DNA from: Spiribacter sp. 2438
GTDB taxonomy: Bacteria; Pseudomonadota; Gammaproteobacteria; Nitrococcales; Nitrococcaceae
Assembly: GCF_009676705.1 (NCBI RefSeq)
Contig: NZ_CP046046.1
Location: 620,001 to 684,000, forward strand
Reading direction: 5' to 3'
DNA: 64,000 nucleotides
A program made the position numbers and the translations under genes. Position 1 is the first letter of the stretch. The number at the start of each line of letters is the position of its first letter. Under the pieces are notes generated by a model, which worked only from the letters and a program-made list of their open reading frames with translations, was not told where the DNA came from and searched no databases. Shown here in pieces: positions 24,560 to 37,037 of the stretch.

Positions 24560-24685
24560 TCAGTTGATCATGACCAGCACCATCCGGCCGTCGATGGTGC
24601 CGGCACGCATTTCATCAAAAATCGTGTTGATGTCATCAATGCTTCGCCGGGTCACCGTTGGCTTCACCAGCCCCTCGCCCCCGGG
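24560..24685 (-). pseudogene. C-terminal remnant of a zinc-dependent alcohol dehydrogenase
   Basis: The minus strand encodes about 42 residues ending at TGA (24560-24562): GLVKPTVTRRSIDDINTIF followed by DEMRAGTIDGRMVLVMIN. The pattern VKP-x-V-x-R-x(4)-IN-x(2)-F-D-E-M-R-x-G-x-I-x-G-R-M-V is the usual C-terminus of medium-chain zinc alcohol dehydrogenases. There is no start codon or catalytic domain; the frame runs upstream into the end of the aldehyde dehydrogenase gene in a different phase. An alcohol dehydrogenase gene has probably been deleted here, leaving its last ~40 codons. Confidence 0.75.
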
Positions 24686-24687
24686 GT

Positions 24688-26208
24688 TCAGAAGAAACCC
24701 ATCGGTGCCTGGCTGTAACTGACCAGCAGATTCTTGGTCTGCTGGTAGTGCGCCAGCATCATCAAATGGTTCTCGCGTCCAATACCGGAGTGTTTGTATC
24801 CGCCAAATGCGGCGTGGGCCGGGTAGAGGTGATAGCAGTTGGTCCAGACGCGGCCCGCCTGAATCCCGCGGCCCATGCGGTAGGTGGTATGGGCACTGCG
24901 CGACCAGACACCGGCGCCAAGCCCATAAAGGGTGTCATTGGCGATTTCCAGCGCATTGTCCATGTCAGAGAAGCCGGTAACCGAGACCACAGGCCCGAAA
25001 ATTTCCTCTTGGAAGATCCGCATGGCGTTGCTTCCTTCGAAGACCGTTGGCTGGATGTAGAAACCGCCGGAAAGGTCTCCCCCGGGTTCCAGGGCCTCGC
25101 CGCCGGCGAGCACCTTGGCGCCCTCCTGTTTGCCGATATCCACGTAGGCCAGGATCTTCTCGAACTGATCCTGGGAGGCCTGAGCACCCACCATGGTGTC
25201 GGTATCCAGCGGATTACCGGCTTTGATGCGTCCCACCCGATCCAGGGCGGCGTCCATGAAATCCCCGTAGAACGACTGCTGGACTAGCGCCCGGGAGGGG
25301 CAGGTGCAGACCTCGCCCTGATTCAAGGCAAACATCGCAAAGCCTTCCAGGCACTTCTCGCGAAAACCGTCGTCCTCGGCAAAGCAATCCGCGAAGAACA
25401 CGTTCGGGGATTTGCCGCCCAGCTCGAGGGTGACCGGGATCAGGTTTTCCGAGGCGTACTGCATGATCAGTCGCCCGGTGGTGGTTTCGCCGGTGAAGGC
25501 GACCTTGGCGATCCGCGGGTTGGACGCCAGTGCCTTGCCCGCCTCGGCTCCAAACCCGTTGACCACGTTGAGGACACCCGGCGGCAGCAGGTCGGCGATG
25601 AGCTCCATCACCAGCAGGATGCTGGCGGGGGTCTGTTCCGCGGGCTTGAGGACAATGCAGTTACCTGCAGCCAGGGCCGGAGCAATTTTCCAGGTGGCCA
25701 TCAGGATCGGGAAGTTCCAGGGGATAATCTGACCCACGACCCCCAGGGGTTCGTGAATGTGGTAGGCCACGGTGTCGTTATCCAGCTCGCCCACCGTGCC
25801 TTCCTGGGCGCGGATGACGCCGGCAAAATAACGGAAGTGGTCTATGGCCAGCGGGATGTCCGCCACCAGGGTCTCCCGCACCGGCTTGCCGTTCTCCCAG
25901 CTTTCGGCCACGGCGATCTTTTCCAGATTGGCCTCGATGCGGTCGGCGATCCGGTTGAGGATGACCGCCCGTTCTGCCACCGGGGTGGTGCCCCAGGCGC
26001 CCTTGGCGGCGTGGGCGGCGTCCAGCGCGAGTTCAATATCGGCGGCGGTGGATCGGGGGATACGGCAGAACGTCTGCCCGGTGACCGGCGTTGGGTTATC
26101 GAAATACTGTCCATCCACCGGCGGTTTCCATTCTCCACCGATGAAATTCTCGTATTGGTCCTTATAGCTGACAACGGCATCAGAGCTGCCAGGGGGAGCG
26201 TAAATCAT
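24688..26208 (-). CDS. Aldehyde dehydrogenase, acetaldehyde-oxidising type
   Basis: 506 residues of the NAD(P)-dependent ALDH superfamily, closest by pattern to ExaC/AcoD-type acetaldehyde dehydrogenases. Motifs: [35 protein letters not shown] with the general-base Glu, catalytic Cys301 in [18 protein letters not shown]. The unusual Cys pair (301 and 303) is typical of this group. Product acetate would feed acs nearby. A GAGGAGAG site precedes the ATG, and a near-perfect sigma54 promoter lies about 60 bp upstream, opposite a divergent AcoR-like activator. DUF779 follows downstream. Confidence 0.94.
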   Translation of the reverse strand: MIYAPPGSSDAVVSYKDQYENFIGGEWKPPVDGQYFDNPTPVTGQTFCRIPRSTAADIELALDAAHAAKGAWGTTPVAERAVILNRIADRIEANLEKIAVAESWENGKPVRETLVADIPLAIDHFRYFAGVIRAQEGTVGELDNDTVAYHIHEPLGVVGQIIPWNFPILMATWKIAPALAAGNCIVLKPAEQTPASILLVMELIADLLPPGVLNVVNGFGAEAGKALASNPRIAKVAFTGETTTGRLIMQYASENLIPVTLELGGKSPNVFFADCFAEDDGFREKCLEGFAMFALNQGEVCTCPSRALVQQSFYGDFMDAALDRVGRIKAGNPLDTDTMVGAQASQDQFEKILAYVDIGKQEGAKVLAGGEALEPGGDLSGGFYIQPTVFEGSNAMRIFQEEIFGPVVSVTGFSDMDNALEIANDTLYGLGAGVWSRSAHTTYRMGRGIQAGRVWTNCYHLYPAHAAFGGYKHSGIGRENHLMMLAHYQQTKNLLVSYSQAPMGFF

Positions 26209-26265
26209 GATCTCTCCTCATGGGTATTTTTTTAACCAGTACCACAGCACGGCACGAGAGCTATC

Positions 26266-26281
26266 AGCAAAATCCGGGCCA
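26266..26281 (-). promoter_or_regulatory. Sigma54 promoter of the aldehyde dehydrogenase gene
   Basis: On the minus strand TGGCCCGGATTTTGCT matches TGGCACG-N4-TTGCW, with the invariant GG and GC exactly 10 bp apart. It predicts a transcript start near 26255 and a leader of about 47 nt. The divergent gene encodes a sigma54 activator. Confidence 0.85.
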
Positions 26282-26340
26282 GAAACCGCCACGCCTTTCT
26301 ATCTTCATGAATTCTTTGCAATCCCGGGCCCGCCGGGGCA

Positions 26341-26376
26341 GTCTGCAGACAGACGGCACCACCGCTCTGCTGTGCC
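26341..26376. promoter_or_regulatory. Candidate activator-binding dyads upstream of the sigma54 promoter
   Basis: Two dyads lie 70-110 bp upstream of the -12 element: the palindrome GTCTGCAGAC (26341-26350) and GGCAC-N12-GTGCC (26355-26376). The position fits an enhancer site for the divergent AcoR-like protein. Which, if either, is bound cannot be told from one sequence. Confidence 0.4.
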
Positions 26377-26421
26377 ACGGCGGGACGGGGTGTCCGGAAT
26401 TGCGACGGGGAGGAGAGTCCT

Positions 26422-28305
26422 ATGGGTCGCAGAGACAGCGTCGAACGCCCCGCTGGGCAGATCCGCGGGCAGTTGCTTGATGGCGCAGAATCACCCGCTG
26501 GCGCTGCGGAAGGCGTGGGGCGCTCCTGGCAGCGCTCCCGGGAAAACGGCTTAACGCCGGAGCGCAGCGCCGCGGATGCCATGCTCGAGCAGGCGGCACT
26601 GGCCCTGGTCAGGGAGCGAAACCAGCGCTTGATCGCCTTTGCCCTGCCCGAGCTTGAGAACCTCCGGCACCAGATCGCCGGCACCAACAGCGCGGTATTA
26701 CTGGCCGACGCCAACGGCGTGATCCTCGAACGTCACGGTGATCCGGCGTTCAGCCGCCGGAGCCAGCGGGTGGCGCTGCAACCGGGCGCCTGCTGGGGGG
26801 AATCGGCGCGGGGCACCAATGCCATTGGCCTGGCGTTGGCCGAGCAGCGGAGTGCATCGGTTCACGGCGAGGAGCACTTTCTGGCCTGCAACACTTTCCT
26901 GACCTGTGCGGCCACGCCCATTCGGGACGTTAACGGCCAGTTGACGGGTCTTCTGGATGTCTCCGGCGACCAGCCGGCAAGGCAGCTGCACGCGCTGGGT
27001 CTGGTGCGTATGGGGGCTCGGATGATCGAAAACCGGATGCTCGAAACCGAGTTCCCGGACGCCATTTATCTCCACTTCCATGTCCGCCCGGAACTGGTGG
27101 GAACCCTGGGGGAGGGCATTGTTGCAGTGGAGCCATCCGGGCGGGTGCTGGCATTTAACGAAGTGGCCTCCCGGCACATGAGCGCACTGACGGTCCATGC
27201 TGAGTTGGACGGCCTGCTGGAATCGAGTTTCGATGAACTGGCCGGGCGGAGCGACGAGTGGATCATCCTGCGCACCCGGGACGGACTGAATGTCACGGCA
27301 CGGATTCAGGGACCGGCGTCGCGGGGTGAGCGGGTCAGCGTGCCGATGGGTCGGCGGTCAGGCCAGCCGCGGGCGGCTGACGTCGATGACCCGTTTCCCG
27401 CTTTGCATGCCGGCGATCCGGGGTTTGTGGACCTGATGTGGCGAGCTCGGCAGGTTTTCAATCGCGGCATTCCGCTGGTCCTCGAGGGGGAAACCGGCAC
27501 AGGCAAAGAGTGGGTGGCTCGTCGGCTGCACGACTGCAGTGAACGAGGTGCCGGGCCGATGATCAGCGTGAACTGTGCCGCCATCCCGGATTCCCTGGCC
27601 GAAGCGGAGTTGTTTGGTTATCGGCCCGGCGCTTTTACCGGCGCCAGCCGGGAGGGTGCGGCGGGGCATGTGCAGCGAGCGGATGGTGGCACCCTGTTCC
27701 TGGATGAAATCGGCGACATGCCACTGTCCATTCAGAGCCGGTTACTACGGGTCCTCCAGGAGCGCGCGGTTGTCCCAATTGGCGGCACCGACCCGATTCC
27801 GGTGAATTTTTCGCTGGTCAGCGCCACCCACCAGAATCTGGCGCAACGGGTGGAACAGGGCGCTTTTCGGGCGGACCTTTATTATCGAATCTGTGGGTTT
27901 CGTGTCACCTTGCCGGCGCTGCGGAACCGCGCCGACCTCGAGGGCCTGATCAGCCGGATGCTGGCGGTAGAAGACCCGAGTGCGCGAATCGCACCGGCGG
28001 CCCGGGATTGCCTGCTTCGTTACCCCTGGCCCGGTAATCTGCGTGAACTGCAGAATGCGCTGCGCACGGCCCTTGCCCTTGCCAAGCCCGGTTGGCCTAT
28101 CGAAATCCTGGACTTGCCGGAGCCGATCCGTGCATCCGATATGGCTGTAGCCGGTGAGCCGTCAGAAGCGACCGGTGGGCTGAGGGAAGCTGAAGAACGC
28201 TGCATGCGCGACGCCGTTGAAGCCCATGGGGGAAACTATGCGGCCGCGGCTCGGGCCCTGGGGATCAGTCGCAGCACGCTGTACCGGCGCCTGCGGCGCG
28301 GTTGA
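26422..28305 (+). CDS. AcoR-like sigma54-dependent transcriptional activator
   Basis: 627 residues with the AcoR layout: N-terminal RSW-x-RS box and GAF-type sensor domain (about 75-210, containing GACWGESARGTNAIGLAL), a PAS-like linker (about 225-300), AAA+ domain (Walker A GETGTGK at 356-362, GAFTGA at 403-408, GGTLFLDEIGDMP) and a Fis-type helix-turn-helix (NYAAAARALGISRSTLYRRL). AcoR relatives activate acetoin, ethanol and aldehyde oxidation genes with sigma54; the divergent aldehyde dehydrogenase has such a promoter. No receiver domain, so it probably binds a small effector. GGGGAGGAG precedes the ATG. Confidence 0.92.
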   Translation: MGRRDSVERPAGQIRGQLLDGAESPAGAAEGVGRSWQRSRENGLTPERSAADAMLEQAALALVRERNQRLIAFALPELENLRHQIAGTNSAVLLADANGVILERHGDPAFSRRSQRVALQPGACWGESARGTNAIGLALAEQRSASVHGEEHFLACNTFLTCAATPIRDVNGQLTGLLDVSGDQPARQLHALGLVRMGARMIENRMLETEFPDAIYLHFHVRPELVGTLGEGIVAVEPSGRVLAFNEVASRHMSALTVHAELDGLLESSFDELAGRSDEWIILRTRDGLNVTARIQGPASRGERVSVPMGRRSGQPRAADVDDPFPALHAGDPGFVDLMWRARQVFNRGIPLVLEGETGTGKEWVARRLHDCSERGAGPMISVNCAAIPDSLAEAELFGYRPGAFTGASREGAAGHVQRADGGTLFLDEIGDMPLSIQSRLLRVLQERAVVPIGGTDPIPVNFSLVSATHQNLAQRVEQGAFRADLYYRICGFRVTLPALRNRADLEGLISRMLAVEDPSARIAPAARDCLLRYPWPGNLRELQNALRTALALAKPGWPIEILDLPEPIRASDMAVAGEPSEATGGLREAEERCMRDAVEAHGGNYAAAARALGISRSTLYRRLRRG

Positions 28306-28390
28306 CGGTTTTGAGCCCTGGCACATTTTCCAGTCTGCTAAAAAACCGGTATTTTCTCCATTTTGCCACCACGGGGATTCCGGGCCTGCA

Positions 28391-31300
28391 ATGCGCCTTA
28401 GCAAGATCCGCCTGAACGGGTTCAAATCCTTTGTGGATGCCACCCCCGTGCCGTTACTGGGCGGCATCACAGCCATCGTCGGGCCCAATGGCTGTGGCAA
28501 GTCCAACATTATCGATGCAGTTCGCTGGGTGATGGGCGAGAGCTCCGCCCGGCATCTGCGCGGCGGATCCATGGCGGACGTCATTTTCAGTGGTTCCCGC
28601 AGCCGCAAGCCCGTGGGCCAGGCCAGCATTGAGCTGGTGTTCGACAACTCGGACGGGGCGCTCGGCGGGCAGTACGCGGGTTTTGCGGAAATCGCCATTC
28701 GCCGCCAGGTGAACCGGGATGGTCAGTCCGCTTACTACCTCAACGGCAGTCGCTGCCGCCGGCGGGATATTACCGATGTTTTTCTGGGCACCGGACTGGG
28801 TCCCCGCAGCTATTCCATTATCGAGCAGGGTACGATTTCGCGGCTCATCGAAGCGAAGCCTGAGGAGCTTCGCGGCTATCTGGAGGAAGCCGCCGGCATC
28901 AGCCTTTACAAGGAGCGCCGTCGGGAGACCGAGCGGCGGATGCGGGACACCCGGGAGAACCTCGAGCGTCTGGAGGACGTCCGGGATGAGGTGGGTCGGC
29001 AGCTGGAAAAACTCTCGCAGCAGGCCGAGACCGCGGAGCGCTACCGAGCCCTCAAGGCCGAGGAAAGGGAGCGGCGGGCCGAACTGCTGCTGCTGCGAAC
29101 CCGCGGGTTGCAACAGGAGCGGGCGACACTGCAGCAGGAATTGGCAGAGCGCGACAATGCACTGGAGTCCCGCATCGCCGATCAGCGGGGGGTGGAGCGG
29201 GAGATGGAGGCGCTGCGCGCGAGTCACGCTGAGCAGAGCGATGCCCTGAACGAAATCCAGGGACGCTTTTACCAGGTGGGGTCGGACATCGCCCGCCTGG
29301 AGCAGCGCATCAGTCATCGCCGCGAGCTGCGTGAAACCAGCGCTCGGGAGCTGTCCCGCAATAACGAGGCTCTGGAGCGGGTGCAGGCGGAGTTGGCCGA
29401 AGACCAGAAAAAGCTCGGGCTGCTGCAGGAGCGCCTGCAGACCCTGAATCCCGAAATCGAGTCCCTGGACGAAGCACTGACCCGCTCAACCGTGAGTTTG
29501 GAGGAGGCCGGCAAGCGCCTGGAGGCCGCCCGCGCCGCCCGGGATGAGCAGGCACGGCGACAAGCGGACGCCGACCGGCAGGCCGAGGTGGAGCGGGCAC
29601 GGATCGAGCAGCTGGAAGCGCGGCAACTGGATCGTCGCCGACGCACGGAACAACTGGCGACGGAACTCGGCGAACTGGACAGCGATGGCGACGGCGACGT
29701 GGCCGACGTGGCGTCACGGATCGGCGTGCTGGAGCAGGAGCGCGATCAGTTTGACGAGCGTATCGCGGATCTGGATGAGCAGATTGGCTTCGAAGCGGGT
29801 CAGCGGGACGAGCATCGGGACGAGCTGGACGCGCTGCGGGAGCGGCGCTCGGAGCTCAAAGCCCGACAGACATCGCTGGAGACCCTGCAGGAGGCGGCCC
29901 TGGGCGCGGAGACTGGCGCCGGCGAGTGGCTTGAAGCCATGGGTCTCGGGGACGGAAAGCGTCTGGGCGAGTGCCTCGAAGTCGAAGCCGGATGGGAAAC
30001 CGCGGTGGAAGTCGTCCTTCAGGATGCGCTTCAGGCCGTGGCGGCGGACGATCTCGGCCGGCTGGGTGGGCAGGCCGAGCAGCTGGGCGGTGGTGCCGTG
30101 ATGCTCTACCGGTCGGACGCCGCCGGTGACACCGAGTCTGGATTCGGCGCCCATGCTGCCGGTGACGATCGGCTTTTGACCCGAGTGAAGGGGCCGGCCC
30201 CGCTCCAGGACCTGCTGGCGGGTGTGCATGTCGCGGATGACGAGCAGCAGGCACTCAGCCGGCTGGCTTCCCTGCCGGCCGGGGAGTCCGTGGTGACCCG
30301 TCGGGGGCAGTGGTTCGGTCGACGCTGGCTGAGGATTCAGGCCGCGGCCAGTGATGATCAGGAGGGCGTCCTGGCTCGAGGCCGAGCCCTTGAGGCCCTC
30401 GGCAATGAAGTGGCTCGACTGGATGAAGCGATGGCTCAGCGCGAGGCGCTTTACCAGGAGGCCGTGCAGCGGGTTGCACTACTGGAGGAGCAGAGGGCCG
30501 AGCGAGCCGACGAGCGCGGTGGCGTGGATCGTGAGCTGGCCGCGGCCCGGGCGCGGCTCGAGGCCGCCGAACAGCAACAGGCGCGTCGGCGGGAGCGGCG
30601 TGAGACTTTGCTGGGCGAGCAGCAGACCCTGCAGGAGGCGCTGGAGGCGGGTGATCGGGATATTCGCACCACCCGGGAGCAGCTGGAGTCGGCACTGGCC
30701 ACGGGTGAGCAGGCGCAGGCGGCGATGGCTCCGCTGGATGCAGACTGTCATTCGGCCCGGGAGGCCGTGGAAGCGGCACGGCTGGCGGCAGACCAGCTCC
30801 GCGAGCAGCGTCAGGATGTGGCGCTGCGCCTGGAAACGGCCAGAACGGCGGGTCAATCCCTTGAGGAGGCCATTGCCAGACTCCAACGTCAGGAAACCGG
30901 ACTGAGCGCCCGTAACGCCGAGCTTGAACAGACGCTGAACGAGGTGTCCGGATCGGATGACAGCCTGGAGGCGGAGCGCCAGGCACTGCTTAAAAAACGC
31001 GCCGCGGTCGAGGAAGAATTGGCAGCCGCACGGCGGGCGCTGGGAGAGGCCGACGAGGCGCTACGCACCCTGGATATCCGCCGGGGTGAAGCCGAGTCCG
31101 CCATTGTCGAGCTGCGGGAGGCGGCGGAGTCGGCCCGCTACCGCGATTATGAACTGAAAGCGCGGTTGCAGACGCAAACCGAGCAGTTGCAGAGCCTGCA
31201 GGTCGATCCGGCGGCCGTGGCCGAAAAGCTATCGGAAACCGCCACCGAATCCGACTGGGAAAAAGAACTCGAGCGCCTGGATAACCGGATCCGTCGGCTG

Positions 31301-31918
31301 GGACCGATTAACCTGGCCGCCATTGACGAGCACCGAACGCTTTCGGAGCGAAAAAGTTATCTGGATGCCCAGCAGGCGGACCTGAGTGAGGCACTGGAAA
31401 CTTTGCAGAACGCCATCCAGAAAATCGACCGGGAAACCCGCAGCCGCTTTCGTGACACCTTCGACAAGGTCAACAGTGGCCTACAGCGGCTTTTTCCGCG
31501 GTTGTTCGGTGGGGGTCAGGCTTATCTCGAAATGACCGACGATGACCTGCTGGAAACCGGGGTTACGCTGATGGCCCGGCCTCCCGGCAAGCGGATCACC
31601 AATATTCATCTGCTCTCCGGTGGCGAGAAGGCGCTGGCGGCGGTGGCGCTGGTCTTTGCCATCTTCGAGCTGAATCCGGCGCCCTTCTGCATGCTCGACG
31701 AGGTGGATGCACCGCTGGACGAAGCCAACGTGGGACGTTTCTGCGATCTTCTCTCCGAGATGTCCGAGCGGGTGCAGTTCATCGTGATCACTCACAACAA
31801 GGCCACCATGGAAGCCGCCAGCCATCTGGCTGGCGTTACCATGGCGGAGCCGGGGGTCTCCCGACTGGTCGCGGTGGACATCGAATCCGCAGCGGCCATG
31901 ACCGAGGCGGATGCTTGA
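28391..31918 (+). CDS. smc: Chromosome segregation ATPase SMC
   Basis: A 1175-residue SMC protein: N-terminal Walker A GPNGCGKSN, a long coiled coil (about 165-500), hinge (about 515-650), returning coiled coil (about 660-1010), and the C-terminal head with ABC signature LSGGEKAL and Walker B FCMLDEVDAPLDEANV. With ScpA and ScpB, encoded about 7 kb downstream, it forms the bacterial condensin that compacts and segregates the chromosome. The start at ATG 28391 gives the standard MRLSKIRLNGFKSF N-terminus; a longer frame starts inside the upstream gene. smc-zipA-ligA is a conserved gammaproteobacterial order. Confidence 0.97.
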   Translation: MRLSKIRLNGFKSFVDATPVPLLGGITAIVGPNGCGKSNIIDAVRWVMGESSARHLRGGSMADVIFSGSRSRKPVGQASIELVFDNSDGALGGQYAGFAEIAIRRQVNRDGQSAYYLNGSRCRRRDITDVFLGTGLGPRSYSIIEQGTISRLIEAKPEELRGYLEEAAGISLYKERRRETERRMRDTRENLERLEDVRDEVGRQLEKLSQQAETAERYRALKAEERERRAELLLLRTRGLQQERATLQQELAERDNALESRIADQRGVEREMEALRASHAEQSDALNEIQGRFYQVGSDIARLEQRISHRRELRETSARELSRNNEALERVQAELAEDQKKLGLLQERLQTLNPEIESLDEALTRSTVSLEEAGKRLEAARAARDEQARRQADADRQAEVERARIEQLEARQLDRRRRTEQLATELGELDSDGDGDVADVASRIGVLEQERDQFDERIADLDEQIGFEAGQRDEHRDELDALRERRSELKARQTSLETLQEAALGAETGAGEWLEAMGLGDGKRLGECLEVEAGWETAVEVVLQDALQAVAADDLGRLGGQAEQLGGGAVMLYRSDAAGDTESGFGAHAAGDDRLLTRVKGPAPLQDLLAGVHVADDEQQALSRLASLPAGESVVTRRGQWFGRRWLRIQAAASDDQEGVLARGRALEALGNEVARLDEAMAQREALYQEAVQRVALLEEQRAERADERGGVDRELAAARARLEAAEQQQARRRERRETLLGEQQTLQEALEAGDRDIRTTREQLESALATGEQAQAAMAPLDADCHSAREAVEAARLAADQLREQRQDVALRLETARTAGQSLEEAIARLQRQETGLSARNAELEQTLNEVSGSDDSLEAERQALLKKRAAVEEELAAARRALGEADEALRTLDIRRGEAESAIVELREAAESARYRDYELKARLQTQTEQLQSLQVDPAAVAEKLSETATESDWEKELERLDNRIRRLGPINLAAIDEHRTLSERKSYLDAQQADLSEALETLQNAIQKIDRETRSRFRDTFDKVNSGLQRLFPRLFGGGQAYLEMTDDDLLETGVTLMARPPGKRITNIHLLSGGEKALAAVALVFAIFELNPAPFCMLDEVDAPLDEANVGRFCDLLSEMSERVQFIVITHNKATMEAASHLAGVTMAEPGVSRLVAVDIESAAAMTEADA

Positions 31919-31971
31919 GTTGACCTCCCGGAGATTGCAATCTGACACCAACGGGAAAAACGGAAGCCGCA

Positions 31972-34802
<2,831 letters not shown>

Positions 34803-34826
34803 CCGTTCGGGATTTTCGCCGCGGGG

Positions 34827-35657
34827 CTACTGGGCCCAGTCGGCGCGATAATCGATATCCGCGCTTTCACGCAGGCTGTCGAGCCTTGCTTCGATACGCT
34901 CGTTGACCATGGTCATGGCCAGTTGCTGTGACACCGCTTCAAAGGCGGGCACGCTCCCCTCGCGGGTGTCGTCCAGCTGGATGACATGCCAGCCGAAACG
35001 GGTTTCTACCGGCTCGGTGGTCATTTCGCCCGGTTCCAGGGCCACCACGGCGTCGGCGAACGACGCCACCATGTCACCCCGGGTGAACCAGCCGAGGTCG
35101 CCGCCGTCCTCGGCGCTGCCATCCTGGGAATGCTGGCTGGCCATCTCGGCAAAGGTTTCGCCGCCCTCGATCAGTTCGATGATCTCCTCCGCGAGACCCC
35201 GCTCGCTGACCAGGATGTGCCGGGCGCTGTACTCCAGCGGTGCGCCGGCTCCGTAATCCTCTTCATAGCGAGCCCTCAGGGCGTCATCGGAAATCTGGTC
35301 CATCTGCGCGAAGCTGCGCACGAAGGCCTGGGCAAGCGCCTGACGGCGGCTGTTGGTGAGCTGGGCCTGAGCCTCCGGCGTGGGCTCAACGGACTCGGCC
35401 TCGCCCGCCTGGGCCAGCAGGATCAGGTTGATGGTTTCGTCCAGGAAGCGCTGCCGCTGAACGGGGGGCAGATCCGTCCCGCCACCGGTCTGCTGCGCGA
35501 TCAGCTGATTGAGTTCGGTCTGGGTAATGACTTCGCCGTTAATTTCGGCCACCACGGGGGACTCGCTGGAGTCCTGAGCGATGGCAACCGTCGTCATGGT
35601 GCCGAGCAGGCCTGCGATCAACAGGTTCATGGGGTTGAGAATGCGTTTGATAGGCAC
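34827..35657 (-). CDS. Periplasmic parvulin-type peptidyl-prolyl isomerase
   Basis: A 276-residue exported PpiC/parvulin-family isomerase. A signal peptide (KR, hydrophobic core NLLIAGLLGTMTTVAIA, cleavage likely before Gln28) is followed by a SurA-like N-terminal helical region and one rotamase domain (about 137-235: YSARHILV, FAEMASQHSQDGSAEDGGDLGWF, VETRFGWHVIQL). It probably assists folding of envelope proteins. It lies 20 bp downstream of a bolA gene, an arrangement common in gammaproteobacteria (yciI-bolA-ppi). Confidence 0.92.
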   Translation of the reverse strand: MPIKRILNPMNLLIAGLLGTMTTVAIAQDSSESPVVAEINGEVITQTELNQLIAQQTGGGTDLPPVQRQRFLDETINLILLAQAGEAESVEPTPEAQAQLTNSRRQALAQAFVRSFAQMDQISDDALRARYEEDYGAGAPLEYSARHILVSERGLAEEIIELIEGGETFAEMASQHSQDGSAEDGGDLGWFTRGDMVASFADAVVALEPGEMTTEPVETRFGWHVIQLDDTREGSVPAFEAVSQQLAMTMVNERIEARLDSLRESADIDYRADWAQ

Positions 35658-35677
35658 GTATATCTCTCCGGGTTAAT

Positions 35678-35995
35678 TTATCGTTGGTCTGCAGCTGGGG
35701 TAGGGTCCGCGTCCGGGGTCAAGGCTTCAATGCTGAGGGCGTGGATGCAGTCGTTGCGCATCGCGTCTCCCAACGCATCGTAAATCATGCGATGGCGCTG
35801 TAACACGCTCTGATCGTTGAAGGCCTCGCTCACCACCCGCACATGGTAATGCCCGCCGCCGGCTTTGGCACCCGCGTGGCCGGCGTGTCGATGACTGTCA
35901 TCCCGTACTTCCAGACGTTGGACCGGCAGATTCTGCTCCAGACGCGCCCGGATCATTGCCGGGCGTTCGCTTTTGGGGATATCCGCCGCATTCAT
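35678..35995 (-). CDS. BolA family protein
   Basis: 105 residues with the BolA fold signature: N-terminal [14 protein letters not shown] helix, the DDSHRHAGH loop with conserved His residues, [13 protein letters not shown] strand and the [13 protein letters not shown] helix. BolA proteins pair with monothiol glutaredoxins in iron-sulfur cluster handling and also influence envelope genes. The ATG overlaps the yciI stop in an ATGA motif, so translation is coupled. Confidence 0.94.
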   Translation of the reverse strand: MNAADIPKSERPAMIRARLEQNLPVQRLEVRDDSHRHAGHAGAKAGGGHYHVRVVSEAFNDQSVLQRHRMIYDALGDAMRNDCIHALSIEALTPDADPTPAADQR

Positions 35996-36291
35996 GGCAA
36001 CACCCGCTTGAATGGCTTCACGGTGACCCGTCGATAAACGCCGGCGTCCACGTAGGGATCCGCGTCTGCCCAGGCCTGGGCGGCCTCCAGGGAATCGAAT
36101 TCGGCAATCACCAGGCTGCCGGTGAAGCCCGCGGGCCCCGGGTCTTCGCTGTCGATGGCGGGATGTGGCCCGGCCAGCAGCAGTCGTCCCTCGTCCCGCA
36201 GGATCTCCAGTCTCGCCAGGTGATCCGGTCGGGCCCCGGCGCGTTTCTCGAGGCTGTTTTCGGTGTCTTCACTGATGATTGCGTAGTACAT
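35992..36291 (-). CDS. yciI: YciI family protein
   Basis: 99 residues, the exact YciI size. Signatures are MYYAIISED at the N-terminus, [17 protein letters not shown] and [22 protein letters not shown] at the C-terminus. YciI is a small ferredoxin-like-fold dimer with a His-Asp pair; its enzymatic role is not settled. The start at 36291 is chosen because the remaining upstream frame runs antisense into yciO. Shares an ATGA overlap with bolA. Confidence 0.93.
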   Translation of the reverse strand: MYYAIISEDTENSLEKRAGARPDHLARLEILRDEGRLLLAGPHPAIDSEDPGPAGFTGSLVIAEFDSLEAAQAWADADPYVDAGVYRRVTVKPFKRVLP

Positions 36292-36366
36292 GGGCCTGGC
36301 CCGTCTGCTGAAATCAACTCGAAACGCTACCATAGAGCCACAATCGCAAGCAGCGGAATCGGAACC

Positions 36367-36990
36367 ATGAGTCAGTATTTTGAAGTTCACCCGGAGACAC
36401 CGCAGCCGCGGCTGGTTCGTCGAGCGGTGGAAATCATCCGTGCCGGCGGTCTCGTGGCCTATCCCAGCGGTACAACCTATGCGCTGGGTTGTGGTCTGGG
36501 TGAGAAGGCCGCCGTGGAGCGGATTCGGGCGCTGCGCCAGCTTGACGAGCGGCATCACTTCACCCTGGCCTGTCGGGATCTCTCCGACATCGGCAGCTAC
36601 ACCCGCATGGACAATACCGCCTTCCGGTTGCTGAAAGCCCATACCCCGGGGCCCTACACCTTTGTGCTGCGCGCAACCGCCGAGGTCCCCCGACGCCTTC
36701 AGCACTCCCGGCGGCGGACGGTTGGCATTCGGGTGCCGGATCACCCGGTGGCGCGAGCGATTCTGACGGAGCTGGGGGAGCCGTTGACCACCAGTACGCT
36801 GCTGTTGCCCGACGAGGACTACCCGATGACGGATCCGGCGGATATCCGTGACCGCATTGGTCGCCAGCTGGATGCGGTCATTGACGCCGGGCCGGGTGGC
36901 CTTGAGCCGAGCACCGTGGTGGATCTGAGCGGCGAGGCGCCACAGGTGCTTCGACACGGTGCCGGCGATGCCGATGTATTCGAGTCCTGA
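36367..36990 (+). CDS. yciO: YciO/TsaC/Sua5 family protein
   Basis: 207 residues of the YrdC-like fold. The N-terminus [20 protein letters not shown] and blocks [41 protein letters not shown] match E. coli YciO rather than TsaC, which makes threonylcarbamoyl-adenylate for tRNA t6A. YciO binds RNA/nucleotides but is less well defined. It diverges from yciI with a 75-bp shared promoter region, and precedes trpS. The start at ATG 36367 fits the YciO length of about 206. Confidence 0.93.
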   Translation: MSQYFEVHPETPQPRLVRRAVEIIRAGGLVAYPSGTTYALGCGLGEKAAVERIRALRQLDERHHFTLACRDLSDIGSYTRMDNTAFRLLKAHTPGPYTFVLRATAEVPRRLQHSRRRTVGIRVPDHPVARAILTELGEPLTTSTLLLPDEDYPMTDPADIRDRIGRQLDAVIDAGPGGLEPSTVVDLSGEAPQVLRHGAGDADVFES

Positions 36991-37027
36991 TCGGCTATGA
37001 TGGCCCCCCGAACAGCCCTGAATCATC

Positions 37028-37032
37028 GGAGG
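37028..37032 (+). promoter_or_regulatory. Ribosome binding site supporting a TTG start for trpS
   Basis: GGAGG lies 5 nt before the TTG at 37038. No ATG or GTG in frame offers a comparable site before the conserved GMRPTGRLHLGH motif, so the TTG start is well supported. Confidence 0.7.
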
Positions 37033-37037
37033 TTACG

